A DNA stretch of 64,000 nt from Chloroflexus sp. Y-396-1 (GCF_000516515.1 NZ_KI911784.1:4812633-4876632), one strand, 5' to 3'. Shown: positions 8,684 through 21,117, counted from the first letter of the stretch. Notes: generated by a model not told the origin, from the sequence alone. Program-made: numbers and translations.

Positions 8684-9340
8684 ATGCTCACCTACGAGCA
8701 ACTGATTTCACTGCTTATTGAAGCGCTCGAACAGCAACAGATCAATATCGTGCATACGCAAGAATTGGTTGATGTGCACACAATGGGGCGAAGCCTGTAT
8801 GTCACTTGTTTGGCCCCAAACGTTGACAAACACGGTAATTGGACACGGCCTCCCTTACGGGCGGTCATCAGTTTGCAATGGCCGGCTGAGCTAACAGTTG
8901 TTTCGCTGCATGGGCAACCGATGATCGATATGCTCAATCAACTCGTTGCTCGCCGTCGGGAATTACAGCAAGAACAACTGTTAGGGTTTGAGCTAACCTA
9001 CTATCTACCATTAAGTCAGGCCGAGCAAGCGGCAGCCGAACTGTCATTTCAGACCGAAAAGGTCATTGATCTGTTTGCCGATCAATTCGACATTGACAAC
9101 AACCTCGCTATCAACGCTGTGATGCGTTACGGTGTTGATCAGGAGCCAATTCTGGCCCAATTAACTGTCACTCGGCAGTTTCCAATTGCCCGGTTAGAAC
9201 TTGATCTGATTGAGGAAGCAACGGCTGCGATAGCCGATGAGCTGCACGAAATGCTACCGCGGCTCTACGCTGCCTTTCATGCTGGCCAAAATGAGCCGGG
9301 GCTTGATCCGCAGCTCTATTTACGTCCACCTACTGCCTGA
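8684..9340 (+). CDS. Unknown protein coupled to a McrB-like ATPase
   Basis: 218 residues from the ATG at 8684, which has TAAGGA upstream; a longer frame from 8627 would begin inside the promoter. I do not recognise a family. It is acidic and helix-strand mixed, with no signal peptide or membrane segment. Its stop overlaps the start of the AAA+ gene by one base (TGATG), so the two proteins are very likely made in a fixed ratio and work together. Confidence 0.75.
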   Translation: MLTYEQLISLLIEALEQQQINIVHTQELVDVHTMGRSLYVTCLAPNVDKHGNWTRPPLRAVISLQWPAELTVVSLHGQPMIDMLNQLVARRRELQQEQLLGFELTYYLPLSQAEQAAAELSFQTEKVIDLFADQFDIDNNLAINAVMRYGVDQEPILAQLTVTRQFPIARLELDLIEEATAAIADELHEMLPRLYAAFHAGQNEPGLDPQLYLRPPTA

Positions 9341-10962
9341 TGCCATTTTCATCTCTTGCACTCCAGGCATTACTACAACCTGGCGTTAGTGAGCGCTGGC
9401 ATGCCGTACAACGGCTGTTGCATCCAGAGATGCTGACACTGGCCCAGCAGGCAGCCGAACGGGCGGCTAAACTTTTACCACAGCGATGGCCGCTCTACGA
9501 ATTGAGCTTTAAGTCACGACGGGCAATTGACCGTGGGAGTGGCCGTCGTGATCCGATTGCAGATTACTGGTTTGCCTTCGATCGGCCACCCCGTGGCGCC
9601 GGTGTTATGGTTACCGTGAGTGGCCTTGAACGCACTCTTGCGGTTGGTCTGCAACTGTGGGGAGTGCGCCGTCCACAACTGGCCTACATCTGGCGTACCG
9701 CACGACCGGTATGGGAAGCGTTAATTGATCGGATTGAGCGTGAAGGTCAGGCCCGTTTTGCCGGTCGGCGGTTGCCGGTACCAGGAATGCGCTGGATCGA
9801 CCACTATCTTAGTCGTCGTGCGCAGTACCTGTGGGCCGGTTTTGTGTACTCTTGGGATCGTCTGCCGTCGGCAGAGCAGGTGATCGACGATATTTGTTCT
9901 CTTCTCCCTCTAAACGAGGCGCTTATGGAGCAGGCCGAGATCGATCTTGCGCCTACCCACACAATACGTGAGACGCCAGCACGCTACGTTACCGGTGCGC
10001 CATCGGTTAGTCAGATCACAGCGATCGTTCGGCAGCGTGGGATGGTGATTGACGAACGTACCCTAAAAGCCTTCCACCTCGCAGTTCAGGCGCGGCCACT
10101 GGTCATCCTGGCGGGACCAAGTGGCAGTGGTAAGACCTGGTTGACCCGCCTCTACGCCGACGCCCTGGTAGGAGTTGATGAAGGTCAGCCCAATCCGTTC
10201 TACCTCCTGGTAGCAGTGCAACCTGACTGGCACAGTGCCCGTGATCTCCTTGGTTATTACAACACCCTGACCGGGCTATACCAACCGACGCCATTTTTGC
10301 GTCATGTGTTAAAGGCAGCGGCTGACCCCAATCAGACTTATATTGTCTGCCTTGACGAGATGAATCTGGCGCGACCAGAATATTATCTAGCGCCGATTCT
10401 GTCGGCGATGGAGACAGCAGAGGGATTGATCGATCTGGGTACACCGCTTGCCGAAACACCACTGGCTGGCGGCGGAATCGTGCATAATCCGCTGCGGTTA
10501 CCGGTCAATCTGCGTCTAATTGGCACCGTCAACGTTGATGAAAGCACCTTCACCCTGAGCGATAAAGTACTAGACCGGGCTAATCTGATCGAGCTAGGTT
10601 CGGTTGATATACAGGCACTGCGTGCAATGTACCAGATCGCAGACGAGCAGATATGGCACATCTTGAGCGAGGTACAGACACTCTTTCAGGCAGCGGGGCG
10701 ACCGGCAGGATACCGAGCACTGCGCGAGACACTTGAATTCATAACGCAAGCAAGTGATATGGCGGCCCTGGAGGCACTCGATCTTCAGCTCTTGCAACGT
10801 TTCTTACCGCGTCTGCGCGGCGATGATACGCCACGGTTTCGTCAAGCCCTCAGCGGATTACACACTCTCTGTGTTGGGAAACTGCCGCGTAGCGCTACCC
10901 GTCTTGCCCACATGATTGCCCGGCTAGACCGGGAAGGGTACACCGACTTTTACGGGTATTAG
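9340..10962 (+). CDS. McrB-like AAA+ ATPase
   Basis: 540 residues. The N-terminal ~240 residues are of unknown function. The C-terminal half is an AAA+ module of the McrB/MoxR type: Walker A GPSGSGKT (about 259-266), Walker B VCLDEMNLARPEYY (about 337), a GTVNVDES sensor segment near 397 in place of the GTMNTADRS-like motif of McrB, then SDKVLDRA. In McrBC systems this module is a nucleotide-driven translocase feeding the McrC nuclease, but no McrC is adjacent and the N terminus is not a recognisable DNA-reading domain. Translation is coupled to the upstream unknown gene by a one-base overlap. It could be a chaperone-like ATPase or part of a defence or repair system. Confidence 0.8.
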   Translation: MPFSSLALQALLQPGVSERWHAVQRLLHPEMLTLAQQAAERAAKLLPQRWPLYELSFKSRRAIDRGSGRRDPIADYWFAFDRPPRGAGVMVTVSGLERTLAVGLQLWGVRRPQLAYIWRTARPVWEALIDRIEREGQARFAGRRLPVPGMRWIDHYLSRRAQYLWAGFVYSWDRLPSAEQVIDDICSLLPLNEALMEQAEIDLAPTHTIRETPARYVTGAPSVSQITAIVRQRGMVIDERTLKAFHLAVQARPLVILAGPSGSGKTWLTRLYADALVGVDEGQPNPFYLLVAVQPDWHSARDLLGYYNTLTGLYQPTPFLRHVLKAAADPNQTYIVCLDEMNLARPEYYLAPILSAMETAEGLIDLGTPLAETPLAGGGIVHNPLRLPVNLRLIGTVNVDESTFTLSDKVLDRANLIELGSVDIQALRAMYQIADEQIWHILSEVQTLFQAAGRPAGYRALRETLEFITQASDMAALEALDLQLLQRFLPRLRGDDTPRFRQALSGLHTLCVGKLPRSATRLAHMIARLDREGYTDFYGY

Positions 10963-11338
10963 ACAGCACCCGTAACCTTTTCAACAATTTCAGCGCCGAG
11001 TCTCCTTCGATCCTAGGTGGATGGCCGCTCGTTCGCGTGGTGCAGGAAGCGGCGAACCCCTCGCCTTCTTCCTAGTCCCCTTCCTCTCATCTTGGCGGAG
11101 AGGAAGGGGAAACGTAAGGCGAGTTTGGTTCCCAGCACGCCACTTCGGCGGCAGACATCATCAGCGAGCCAACCGGATCGTCACCGAGAGGGCCGTCAGA
11201 ACGAGAAGCTGCACGTCTTCGCATGCACTGCAAGCGGGTTGGGAACTCAGCTTCTCATTCATTCCTGCTCTCTTTTTCCTAGCTTCTCTCTTCTACCCTA
11301 GATAGGGAACAGAAAAGCCCTGTCGTCCGGGCACGATC
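10963..11338. other. Intergenic region
   Basis: The end of the AAA+ operon converges here with the leftward propeller gene. No clear terminator, promoter or gene is visible; purine/pyrimidine-skewed tracts occur near 11060-11110. Confidence 0.5.
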
Positions 11339-11953
11339 TTACGCCACCCGTACTGCTGCCAGACAGCGTACAGCATGCGGAACGTTCCCCACCAGTTGCC
11401 ACGAACGGCCACGGTCATCGCTACGCCAAATCTGGCCTGTATCGGTTCCAGCCCAAACAACGTCAATATGGTAGCTGCTAGGGGCAAACGCACTCAGCCG
11501 ACCATGCCAGCTTACCGACACTTGTTGCCAGTTTTTTCCACCATCATCACTTCGCAACAGACGTGTTCCATCAGCATTCGCGGCTAAAAGTACCTCTTGT
11601 TTCCCAGAGAGCACGGCTAACAGTGAGCAATCGGCCAGGGGTGGTTCAGTCTGACGCCAGACACCCATTCCCTGAACCGTGGCAACAGGAACCCGATCAC
11701 TATTCAGGAAATTAAAGAGCATGCGATCTTCAGCATCGGCTTCACGCCACTGCCGACCACCATCATCACTACGCCGAAATTCCTGCCTGGTTGCGACAAC
11801 CAGACTTAGCGAATCGGCTGCTACCAGACCAATGATCTGCTCACCGGGTAGGGAAACATCAGGCAACAATCGCCAGCGTCCTAGGCCACCTGGATCACTA
11901 AACATATAGAGGCCATTGTCGGTACCAACGTAAAGCACTCCTGCTTTTGCCAT
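11339..11953 (-). CDS. Asp-box (BNR) repeat beta-propeller protein
   Basis: 204 residues with three good Asp-box motifs of the SxDxGxxW type (SDDGGRQW at 62-69, SDDGGKNW at 135-142, SDDRGRSW at 178-185) and a degenerate one near 19-27. These mark blade turns in sialidase/sortilin/Ycf48-like propellers. At this length it would make only about four blades, fewer than the usual six to eight, so it may dimerise or be a trimmed relative. No signal peptide. No good Shine-Dalgarno. Function unknown; binding of a protein or sugar is typical of the fold. Confidence 0.75.
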   Translation of the reverse strand: MAKAGVLYVGTDNGLYMFSDPGGLGRWRLLPDVSLPGEQIIGLVAADSLSLVVATRQEFRRSDDGGRQWREADAEDRMLFNFLNSDRVPVATVQGMGVWRQTEPPLADCSLLAVLSGKQEVLLAANADGTRLLRSDDGGKNWQQVSVSWHGRLSAFAPSSYHIDVVWAGTDTGQIWRSDDRGRSWQLVGNVPHAVRCLAAVRVA

Positions 11954-12239
11954 ATCGTCTGGTTTACCGAACCTGCTTTACAACAGGCCCGGAAGGCCGC
12001 CTTTCTTCGGCCACCACTGACATATTACACGAACATCTTATGCCATATTTGCTCATTTGACGAACCAGATAGCGTCTCTATTATTGAATTCCTGAGTATT
12101 ACGCAGTTGGACGCTCTGAGTACCATACTAACCATATATGCCGTATTGTACTGCCTTCGATACGTTCTCTCACATGAGTTCCCGCGCCGTTTGCCTAGGA
12201 GCACAGCTCTCTGGCCCGCATCCCATAGTACATAGCGGT

Positions 12240-12355
12240 AAACCATCGGTTAGCGCATCAGCAAACCACCATCACCCAGGCCCCACCGCTTGCGGAGGTT
12301 GAACCCGCCCTACCGCTATGGTAACGCATCTGATCGACGAGACAACGGCGGCAAC
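12240..12355. repeat. Dispersed repeat family B (copy 3)
   Basis: AACCATCGGTTAGCGCATCAGCA, then a GAACCCGCCCTACCGC block and GGTAACGCATCTGATCG. It matches 5178-5290 block for block. Confidence 0.6.
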
Positions 12356-12687
12356 AGGGTCGTAGTCGCAGACCAGGTTGAAACAAGAAGCTGTGGACGG
12401 GTCCGGTGCTCACCTCTTTTACTCATTCTCCTTCCACTTACCCTCTCCCTCTCTCCTCCTGTTTTCATCCCACCCAACAGCGGTTCGGAGAGCTGGGAGT
12501 GAACAGTGAAACAAGCGCAGAAACGTGCACGGCAGCGGCAGCGCTCTGTTCCAACGGTGGTCTGTATCGGTCTCTCGTTGGTACGCCGACGGTATCCGTC
12601 ACCGCACGAGAGGGGCGGGTTTAGAACCCGCACCCCGAAGGTGTACTCATGCGCCAGCCGATATCTTCTCGTCGCACACGACACAAC

Positions 12688-12704
12688 GCGGGCCGGAGGC
12701 CCGC
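12688..12704. repeat. GC hairpin repeat, family A (copy 3)
   Basis: GCGGGCC-GGA-GGCCCGC followed by GCACCCAGG, the same flank type as copies 1 and 4. Confidence 0.75.
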
Positions 12705-12756
12705 GCACCCAGGTGACAGCGAACTTCAGCGGCAGCAGATGCAGGCGGTTCGTCGG

Positions 12757-12818
12757 TTCGCTCCGTCGTTGAACCGTATCGCACGTTTTCCCAAGCTGAG
12801 AACTCTGAAAACCCCTGC
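12757..12818. repeat. Dispersed repeat family D (copy 1)
   Basis: The order TCGCTCCGT, TTGAACCG, AAGCTGA, CTGAAAACCCCT is repeated with changes at 63919-63978 and more weakly near 55350-55390. Confidence 0.45.
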
Positions 12819-12846
12819 CGCAGCGGTAGCATCGGTCATAGGAGTG

Positions 12847-12855
12847 TGCTATGAT
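12847..12855 (+). promoter_or_regulatory. Extended -10 promoter of the histidine kinase operon
   Basis: TGC followed by TATGAT, about 87 bases before the kinase start. No convincing -35. Confidence 0.45.
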
Positions 12856-12941
12856 AAACAAAGTAATTTCGGCAAGAGCGCATCCCCGTTTGATGACTCC
12901 TCAAGATGTTCGTACATGATAACTCATGGCGGGATAAAGCT

Positions 12942-14012
12942 ATGTCGCTTGCATCGATCCGGTATTTCTGGCATAGTGCCGATCCGCTCCCCAGCGCTAT
13001 TCGTTTCGCCTGTCTCTATATTCTTATTGCCGGAGCCTGGATCATCCTTTCTGATCGCCTGTTAAGTGAGCTGGTAACTAATACCGAAGAGCTGACGAAC
13101 TGGCAGACCCTCAAAGGATGGGCCTTCGTCGCCATCATGGCAATCTGGCTGGGCATTGAGCGCTGGCGAATGATCTTGCACAATCAGCAGACTTATAACA
13201 AACTCCGCGCCGCGAATGCAGCACTTCAGGAACTTAATGCGTCGCTCGAACAGCGCATTGCTGAACACACAGCACCCTTACAGATGGCCAATCAGGAGTT
13301 GAGTGAACTTAATCAGGAACTTGAATCATTTACTGCTATCGTCTCACACGACCTGAAAGCCCCGCTGCGGGTGATTGATGGGTACAGTCAACTGCTATCC
13401 CGTTTTCACGCCGGTCATCTTGACGAAGATGGCCGCCAGTGCATACAGAACATTCGAGCCGCGATCAAGCAGATGAATCAGTTGATCGATGATCTGTTGG
13501 CATACACTCACATTGAGCGTAAACCACTTCACTATACCGTTATCGATCTTGACAACATACTTCAGGAAATTCTTGACCCATACACCGAGCAAATTATCGA
13601 TCGTGGTGTTGTTGTCGAGCGTGACTTGCGCTGTTCTCGCCTATATGTCGATAAAACCGGCTTAACCATTGCACTACGTAATCTGATCGACAACGCGCTC
13701 AAGTTCAGCGTGCACGTTCCTCAACCACGACTGACGATAGGCAGTGATATTCAGCATAACGCAGTACGATTGTGGGTGAAAGACAACGGCATCGGCTTTG
13801 ACATGCGTGATCATGACCGCATTTTTACTATTTTTCAGCGTTTACATCCACAGGAAGCCTACCCTGGCACAGGAATTGGGCTGGCAATTGTACGCAAAGC
13901 GGTAGAGCGCATGGGTGGGCGAGTATGGGCGGAAAGCAGTCCCGGTGTTGGGGCAACCTTTTATCTGGAGATACCAAATGCCAACGCATCCTCTTCGCCT
14001 CCTACTGATTGA
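12942..14012 (+). CDS. Sensor histidine kinase with two membrane helices
   Basis: 356 residues from the ATG at 12942, chosen over the ATG at 12906 because GGGATAAAG precedes it. Two membrane helices (about residues 18-40 and 57-77) enclose a short external loop of under 20 residues. A short coiled coil leads to the phosphoacceptor helix (SHDLKAPLR), then a HATPase domain with the N box (RNLIDNALKFS), G1 (DNGIGFD), F-like segment (IFTIFQRLH) and G2 (GTGIGLAIVRK). It belongs to the phytochrome-type HisKA kinases but has no chromophore domain; with so small a sensor loop it probably senses the membrane itself or a partner. It overlaps the next gene by 35 bases, so that HD-GYP regulator is its likely target. 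Confidence 0.9.
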   Translation: MSLASIRYFWHSADPLPSAIRFACLYILIAGAWIILSDRLLSELVTNTEELTNWQTLKGWAFVAIMAIWLGIERWRMILHNQQTYNKLRAANAALQELNASLEQRIAEHTAPLQMANQELSELNQELESFTAIVSHDLKAPLRVIDGYSQLLSRFHAGHLDEDGRQCIQNIRAAIKQMNQLIDDLLAYTHIERKPLHYTVIDLDNILQEILDPYTEQIIDRGVVVERDLRCSRLYVDKTGLTIALRNLIDNALKFSVHVPQPRLTIGSDIQHNAVRLWVKDNGIGFDMRDHDRIFTIFQRLHPQEAYPGTGIGLAIVRKAVERMGGRVWAESSPGVGATFYLEIPNANASSSPPTD

Positions 14013-16203
14013 AGACAATCCATTCGACGCCGATCTCTTTCGGCGTACAATGCAACAGTTTAATCCCGCAGCGACCATCACTCATATCTCTTCATATCAC
14101 GCAGCCTACGAACATGTGCAGGGATTATCACCTGCCGATGTTCCATACGAAGGGGTCGTACTCGACCTGCACTTGCGTGACGGCGATGGACTTGATCTTC
14201 TAGCTCTGATCCGGTCGCAAAACTTACCGCTTGCCGTCGTCATTTTGACCGGCGGCGGTGGCGATCATATGGTTATTAGTGCCCTCAAGGCTGGCGCTGA
14301 TGATTATGTAATCAAGCGTGATGATTATCTTGACCGCATTGGTGCGATTGTTGAACAGGCATGCCAGCGCTTTCATTCACAACAGGTTCGCCGAAGTCAA
14401 GCTATCCAGGTAACGGTGATTGAATTATCGCCGAGCAATAGTGAAACAACCATTCAATACCTCCAACGCACAGCACCCCATTTGCACTGCCGAAATATCC
14501 GTGGACAGCATTCGTTTCTGTACGAACTCGATCACGGTCATCCGGTCGGTGACGTTGTACTTATTGATTGTGCTCAACCTAATCTGGCAATGCTCGATCT
14601 GGTAAAAGAGTTAATTCAGTTTCGCCGGATCAATCAGCCGCTTATTGTTATGGCGCAACCGGGCAATGAAGAGTTCCCTCTCCAGGCGCTACGGCTGGGG
14701 GTTGCTGATTACATCATCAAGCGTGAAGGATTCCTTGGACAACTAGCTATTGCAATAGAAAATGCGCACTACCGCACCCAGCTCGATCAGCAACACCGCC
14801 GTTTACAGTTGCAGGCGCAAGCTCTCAACGATGCCGCAAATACAATAGTCATTACCGATCGGGACGGTGTTATCGAGTGGGCGAATCCTGCGTTCACCGC
14901 ACTTACTGGTTATGAGGTTAGCGAAGTGATCGGCCGTTCGACGCGGATTTTGCGCTCTGGCAAGCATGATCGAGCATTTTATGCTGAACTCTGGGATCAG
15001 ATTTTGTCGGGCAAACCATGGCGAGGGCGGATCATCAATCGGCGGAAAGATGGTAGCCTCTACCATGAAGAGATGACCATTACGCCCGTTGCCGATGAGC
15101 ATGGGCAGATTTATCGTTTCATTGCTATTAAACAAGATATTTCCGATCAAGTTGCCCGTGAACAACGGCGGGCAATCATCGCTACTATTGGCGCCTCATT
15201 ACGTCCGGCTCAATTATGGTCAGAACTCACGCCAATTTTGCTTGGACAGGTGCGCGAGGTCATGCAGGCCGAGAGTATTGCGCTGCTACGTCCAACTGCA
15301 TCAATACTCCAGATCGATCTAGCACTCGACTGTCTGGCCAGTCTCGAACAGCAACCTGCCCTGCTCGCAGTGGTGACCGAACGGCTCAGTCGAACCGATG
15401 CGCCAATAGAACTTACCGATATTTTTGGAACATCGACGAAAGTTGTACTTGGTGTTCCCCTGAATGCTACCAACCGCCAGATCGGTGCACTGCTTTTGAC
15501 ACGCGCAACCCCACTAAGCGAATTTGAAATGAAACTGCTTAGAGATATTGCCGACCTAGCAGCAAATGCGCTCCATCGTACCGATCTGTTCGAGCAGCTC
15601 CGTGCAGCTAACGCTGAGTTACGTGCGGCCTACGACGAGACAATTGAAGGATGGTCGCGTGCGCTCGACCTGCGTGACCGCGAGACGGAAGGACATTCGC
15701 GGCGCGTAACCGAATTGACGGTACGAATCGCAGCCCGTATGGGCTTTAGTGAAGAAGAACTGGTGCATATCCGTCGCGGTGCGCTCTTGCACGACATTGG
15801 CAAAATGGGGATTCCCGATGCTATCCTGCTTAAACCCGGCCCGCTCGATGAGCAAGAATGGGCGATTATGCGGACTCATCCCACGCTGGCGGTCGAATTT
15901 TTACGACCGATTACATTCCTCGCTCCTGCTCTCGACATTCCATGGTGCCATCACGAAAAATGGGATGGTACCGGTTATCCACGTGGGCTACGTGGTGAAG
16001 AAATTCCACTCGCTGCCCGCATCTTTGCAGTTGTCGATGTCTACGATGCTTTGACCAGTGATCGACCATATCGTGCAGCATGGTCACACGAACGGGCATT
16101 GGCTTACATTCGCGAACAGGCCGGGCGTCATTTTGATCCACGAGTGGTAGAGGTGTTTGAACAGGTCATCACCGAAATCAACAGCAATGCTATAATGAAG
16201 TGA
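13978..16203 (+). CDS. REC-REC-PAS-GAF-HD-GYP response regulator (c-di-GMP phosphodiesterase)
   Basis: 741 residues from the ATG at 13978, which has CTGGAG upstream and lies inside the kinase gene. Receiver 1 (about 5-125) has the phosphoacceptor in VVLDLHL and Lys in YVIKRDD. A second receiver-like domain (about 140-265) has Asp in VLIDCAQ. A PAS domain (about 285-400, TDRDGVIEWANPAF) and a GAF-like domain (about 410-545) follow. The C-terminal HD-GYP domain carries HDIGK, HPT, HHEKWDGTGYP and the DVYDALTSDRPYR motif; all metal ligands appear present, so c-di-GMP hydrolysis is expected. The double receiver suggests two phosphorylation inputs. Probably cytoplasmic. Confidence 0.92.
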   Translation: MPTHPLRLLLIEDNPFDADLFRRTMQQFNPAATITHISSYHAAYEHVQGLSPADVPYEGVVLDLHLRDGDGLDLLALIRSQNLPLAVVILTGGGGDHMVISALKAGADDYVIKRDDYLDRIGAIVEQACQRFHSQQVRRSQAIQVTVIELSPSNSETTIQYLQRTAPHLHCRNIRGQHSFLYELDHGHPVGDVVLIDCAQPNLAMLDLVKELIQFRRINQPLIVMAQPGNEEFPLQALRLGVADYIIKREGFLGQLAIAIENAHYRTQLDQQHRRLQLQAQALNDAANTIVITDRDGVIEWANPAFTALTGYEVSEVIGRSTRILRSGKHDRAFYAELWDQILSGKPWRGRIINRRKDGSLYHEEMTITPVADEHGQIYRFIAIKQDISDQVAREQRRAIIATIGASLRPAQLWSELTPILLGQVREVMQAESIALLRPTASILQIDLALDCLASLEQQPALLAVVTERLSRTDAPIELTDIFGTSTKVVLGVPLNATNRQIGALLLTRATPLSEFEMKLLRDIADLAANALHRTDLFEQLRAANAELRAAYDETIEGWSRALDLRDRETEGHSRRVTELTVRIAARMGFSEEELVHIRRGALLHDIGKMGIPDAILLKPGPLDEQEWAIMRTHPTLAVEFLRPITFLAPALDIPWCHHEKWDGTGYPRGLRGEEIPLAARIFAVVDVYDALTSDRPYRAAWSHERALAYIREQAGRHFDPRVVEVFEQVITEINSNAIMK

Positions 16204-16250
16204 GTAACCGTCGCTAGCCCTTCCAGGCAAGCGATTGTCGTGTTTTGTAC

Positions 16251-16269
16251 CAGGCAGTCTCACTGCCTG
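16251..16269 (+). other. Hairpin in the secA leader
   Basis: CAGGCAGT-CTC-ACTGCCTG, a perfect 8-bp stem ending 15 bases before the secA start and just before its Shine-Dalgarno (GAGG). With no T run after it, it looks more like a leader structure than a terminator. Confidence 0.5.
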
Positions 16270-16284
16270 TCATGAGGTGTTGAT

Positions 16285-19257
<2,973 letters not shown>

Positions 19258-19392
19258 ACCATCGTCAGAATGGCAGCTATCATTGCAGAAGGGGCGGGCA
19301 GGGAAACCCAACCCGTGGTTGTGTGTATGGCGTCGTATTCATCACAGAATACGAGATAGTACAATTTTGGAAGGACCATTCGCCAATAAAGG

Positions 19393-19416
19393 AGGGGCAC
19401 GGCGGTATTGTGCCCC
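19393..19416. repeat. Hairpin repeat, family C (copy 2)
   Basis: GGGGCAC and GTGCCCC pair around a 9-nt loop. It shares the 13-mer AGGGGCACGGCGG with 6639-6651. It lies between the convergent secA and membrane-protein genes and may terminate transcription. Confidence 0.6.
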
Positions 19417-19532
19417 TGATGAATCCCGGCCACATCTTCCATTCCGCCAACACCATCGATACGGTCAACGTAGACGATACGATTGATCCAGTCAGTGGTA
19501 CCGCCCTCCGTCCGTCATAACGATTTACCGTA

Positions 19533-19901
19533 TCACATTGCGAAAAACGACAAGTAAAAGATCAGGAAAAAGATAAAAGACACTACATTTGCAAGCAATG
19601 CTGCCATATAGCAGGCCGCTGCCCGGCGCTTGCGAATCAGCATAAACACGAAACCCTCAACCACTACAGCCAGCGCAAACGCTGCTACTATTACGACTAG
19701 TGGGTTCTCTAGGGACAGTATTAATTGACCGAGCAATCCAATGACGACCGATGAAACTATACTGGCAATCGCTGCATCCCCCAAGGCTCTGAACAGCGGT
19801 TGCCACTTGATCTGCACCAGCGTCAGCCATTCCAACAGCAGCATCAAGATCAGCAGACCAACACCTATCGGACTAAGTAGAAGTTCGGTGAAGGGAAACA
19901 T
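19533..19901 (-). CDS. Small polytopic membrane protein
   Basis: About 122 residues from the ATG at 19901 (AAAGG upstream). Four hydrophobic stretches: about 6-26, 42-62, 66-87 and 99-121, separated by a short basic loop (RKRRAA). No family recognised. It lies just downstream of opcA on the same strand; the 45-base gap allows co-transcription with the gnd-zwf-opcA operon. Confidence 0.6.
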   Translation of the reverse strand: MFPFTELLLSPIGVGLLILMLLLEWLTLVQIKWQPLFRALGDAAIASIVSSVVIGLLGQLILSLENPLVVIVAAFALAVVVEGFVFMLIRKRRAAACYMAALLANVVSFIFFLIFYLSFFAM

Positions 19902-19946
19902 TGATTCAACCTTTAGACAATACACCGTACCGACAGTAGACCGACA

Positions 19947-21101
19947 TTATAGTGGATCATTGTGATAACTTGTTAAACGCCGGGCCAGGCTACCGGCCAA
20001 GTTCAACGCTGCCGCAAAGGTTCGATCACGACTTAGGAGGCGTAATTCGCTACTCAGGAGATCGGTCAGCGTTACGGGATCAACCTTTACCATTCGTTCA
20101 ATTGGGGGAGTAGCGGCAACAGTTGCCCGTGTACGGGCATGACCTGCATCGTCAGTCTGCTCAACTACGAACTCGGCCCGCTGATTATCGACTGCCCGCA
20201 GCACAACGCTCGCCAGACCCGCTCTGGACGGAGATAACGATGGCCGTATTTCAACACTTACCAGCCGAATGGCTGCCGGCCCAACGCCGACCGCAGGACG
20301 ACGCAAGTACAACCGAATAGTCTCACCTTCAACACCAACGGCTTCTTCAAGCGGCGCCCATTTCAGACAACTGGCTAACCAGCCGACAAAGAGCAGGGCT
20401 GCAACCGGATTCACCACTGTACCGGTAGCATACTCGATCACGATCTCATCGATCCGATGCAAGTGCGGTAAGAAGGTACGGCTATCGAAGAACTGGGCCA
20501 CCAACTCACGCCAGGGGGTTAGACGAGTCCACCCCAGATCGCTCACTGCTGGCGCACCGTTTGCCTTTTGCTCAAAGGTTGCCAGCTCGGCCAGCTCTGC
20601 TAACGGTTCAGCGAACGTTGTTGAATCGACAATGACTCGATCACACAACCGATACAGGCGTTGTACCAATGGTTGAGCGAACGGTTGAGGACCAGGCGCC
20701 CACAGGACAACCGGCAGATCAGGAACTAACAACGGCAACACCAGACCGGCCAGTTGCCCAGCCGGCGTTCCACGAGCACTGATCGTAATTTGTTCACCAC
20801 ATACCTGGGTACGGCCAGCATTGGTAAGCGTACAGAGCGCTTGCACCTGAGCCTGCACCTCGGTTGTCGTACCGGGACGGTCGATGACAATCACTGTACG
20901 ATTGGGATGCTGTGCAGTCAACCCTGGGGCAACTGACAGAATCTGTTCTGCCCAGGCATCATCTGGCGCCCGTGCTATCAAGTTCAGAGTCAAAGCCCGG
21001 ATAACTGCCTGGCCACCAGCATTGGGATGGATGGCCTGTTCTTGCCACATCTGACGTAACTCACGCTCGATGGCGCCAATATCAATAGCCGCCTCGCTCA
21101 T
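19947..21101 (-). CDS. opcA: Glucose-6-phosphate dehydrogenase assembly protein OpcA
   Basis: 384 residues. OpcA proteins bind and activate the oligomeric glucose-6-phosphate dehydrogenase in cyanobacteria and actinobacteria. The family is recognised from the start (IERELRQMW), the RALTLNLIA segment, VIVIDRPG, the conserved LPLLVPDLPVVLWAPG block and RVIVDS. It follows zwf with a 16-base gap on the same strand, the arrangement seen in other OpcA-containing genomes. Confidence 0.92.
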   Translation of the reverse strand: MSEAAIDIGAIERELRQMWQEQAIHPNAGGQAVIRALTLNLIARAPDDAWAEQILSVAPGLTAQHPNRTVIVIDRPGTTTEVQAQVQALCTLTNAGRTQVCGEQITISARGTPAGQLAGLVLPLLVPDLPVVLWAPGPQPFAQPLVQRLYRLCDRVIVDSTTFAEPLAELAELATFEQKANGAPAVSDLGWTRLTPWRELVAQFFDSRTFLPHLHRIDEIVIEYATGTVVNPVAALLFVGWLASCLKWAPLEEAVGVEGETIRLYLRRPAVGVGPAAIRLVSVEIRPSLSPSRAGLASVVLRAVDNQRAEFVVEQTDDAGHARTRATVAATPPIERMVKVDPVTLTDLLSSELRLLSRDRTFAAALNLAGSLARRLTSYHNDPL

Positions 21102-21117
21102 AATCTACTCCACCATT

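Larger units (their letters stand above)
11954..12941. other. Nearly 1 kb intergenic region rich in repeats
   Basis: No supported gene. It holds repeat family B (12240-12355), a hairpin with arms GCGGGTT/AACCCGC (12615-12631), a family A hairpin (12688-12704), a family D tail (about 12757-12818) and the extended -10 promoter of the kinase gene. Confidence 0.6.

Noticed and set aside
12615-12704. CRISPR-like array from closely spaced hairpins
   Set aside because: The hairpins differ in sequence and are not regularly spaced with unique spacers.
12316-12861. Leftward 181-codon open frame
   Set aside because: Covers repeat families A and B, Arg/Cys-rich shadow translation, no ribosome site.
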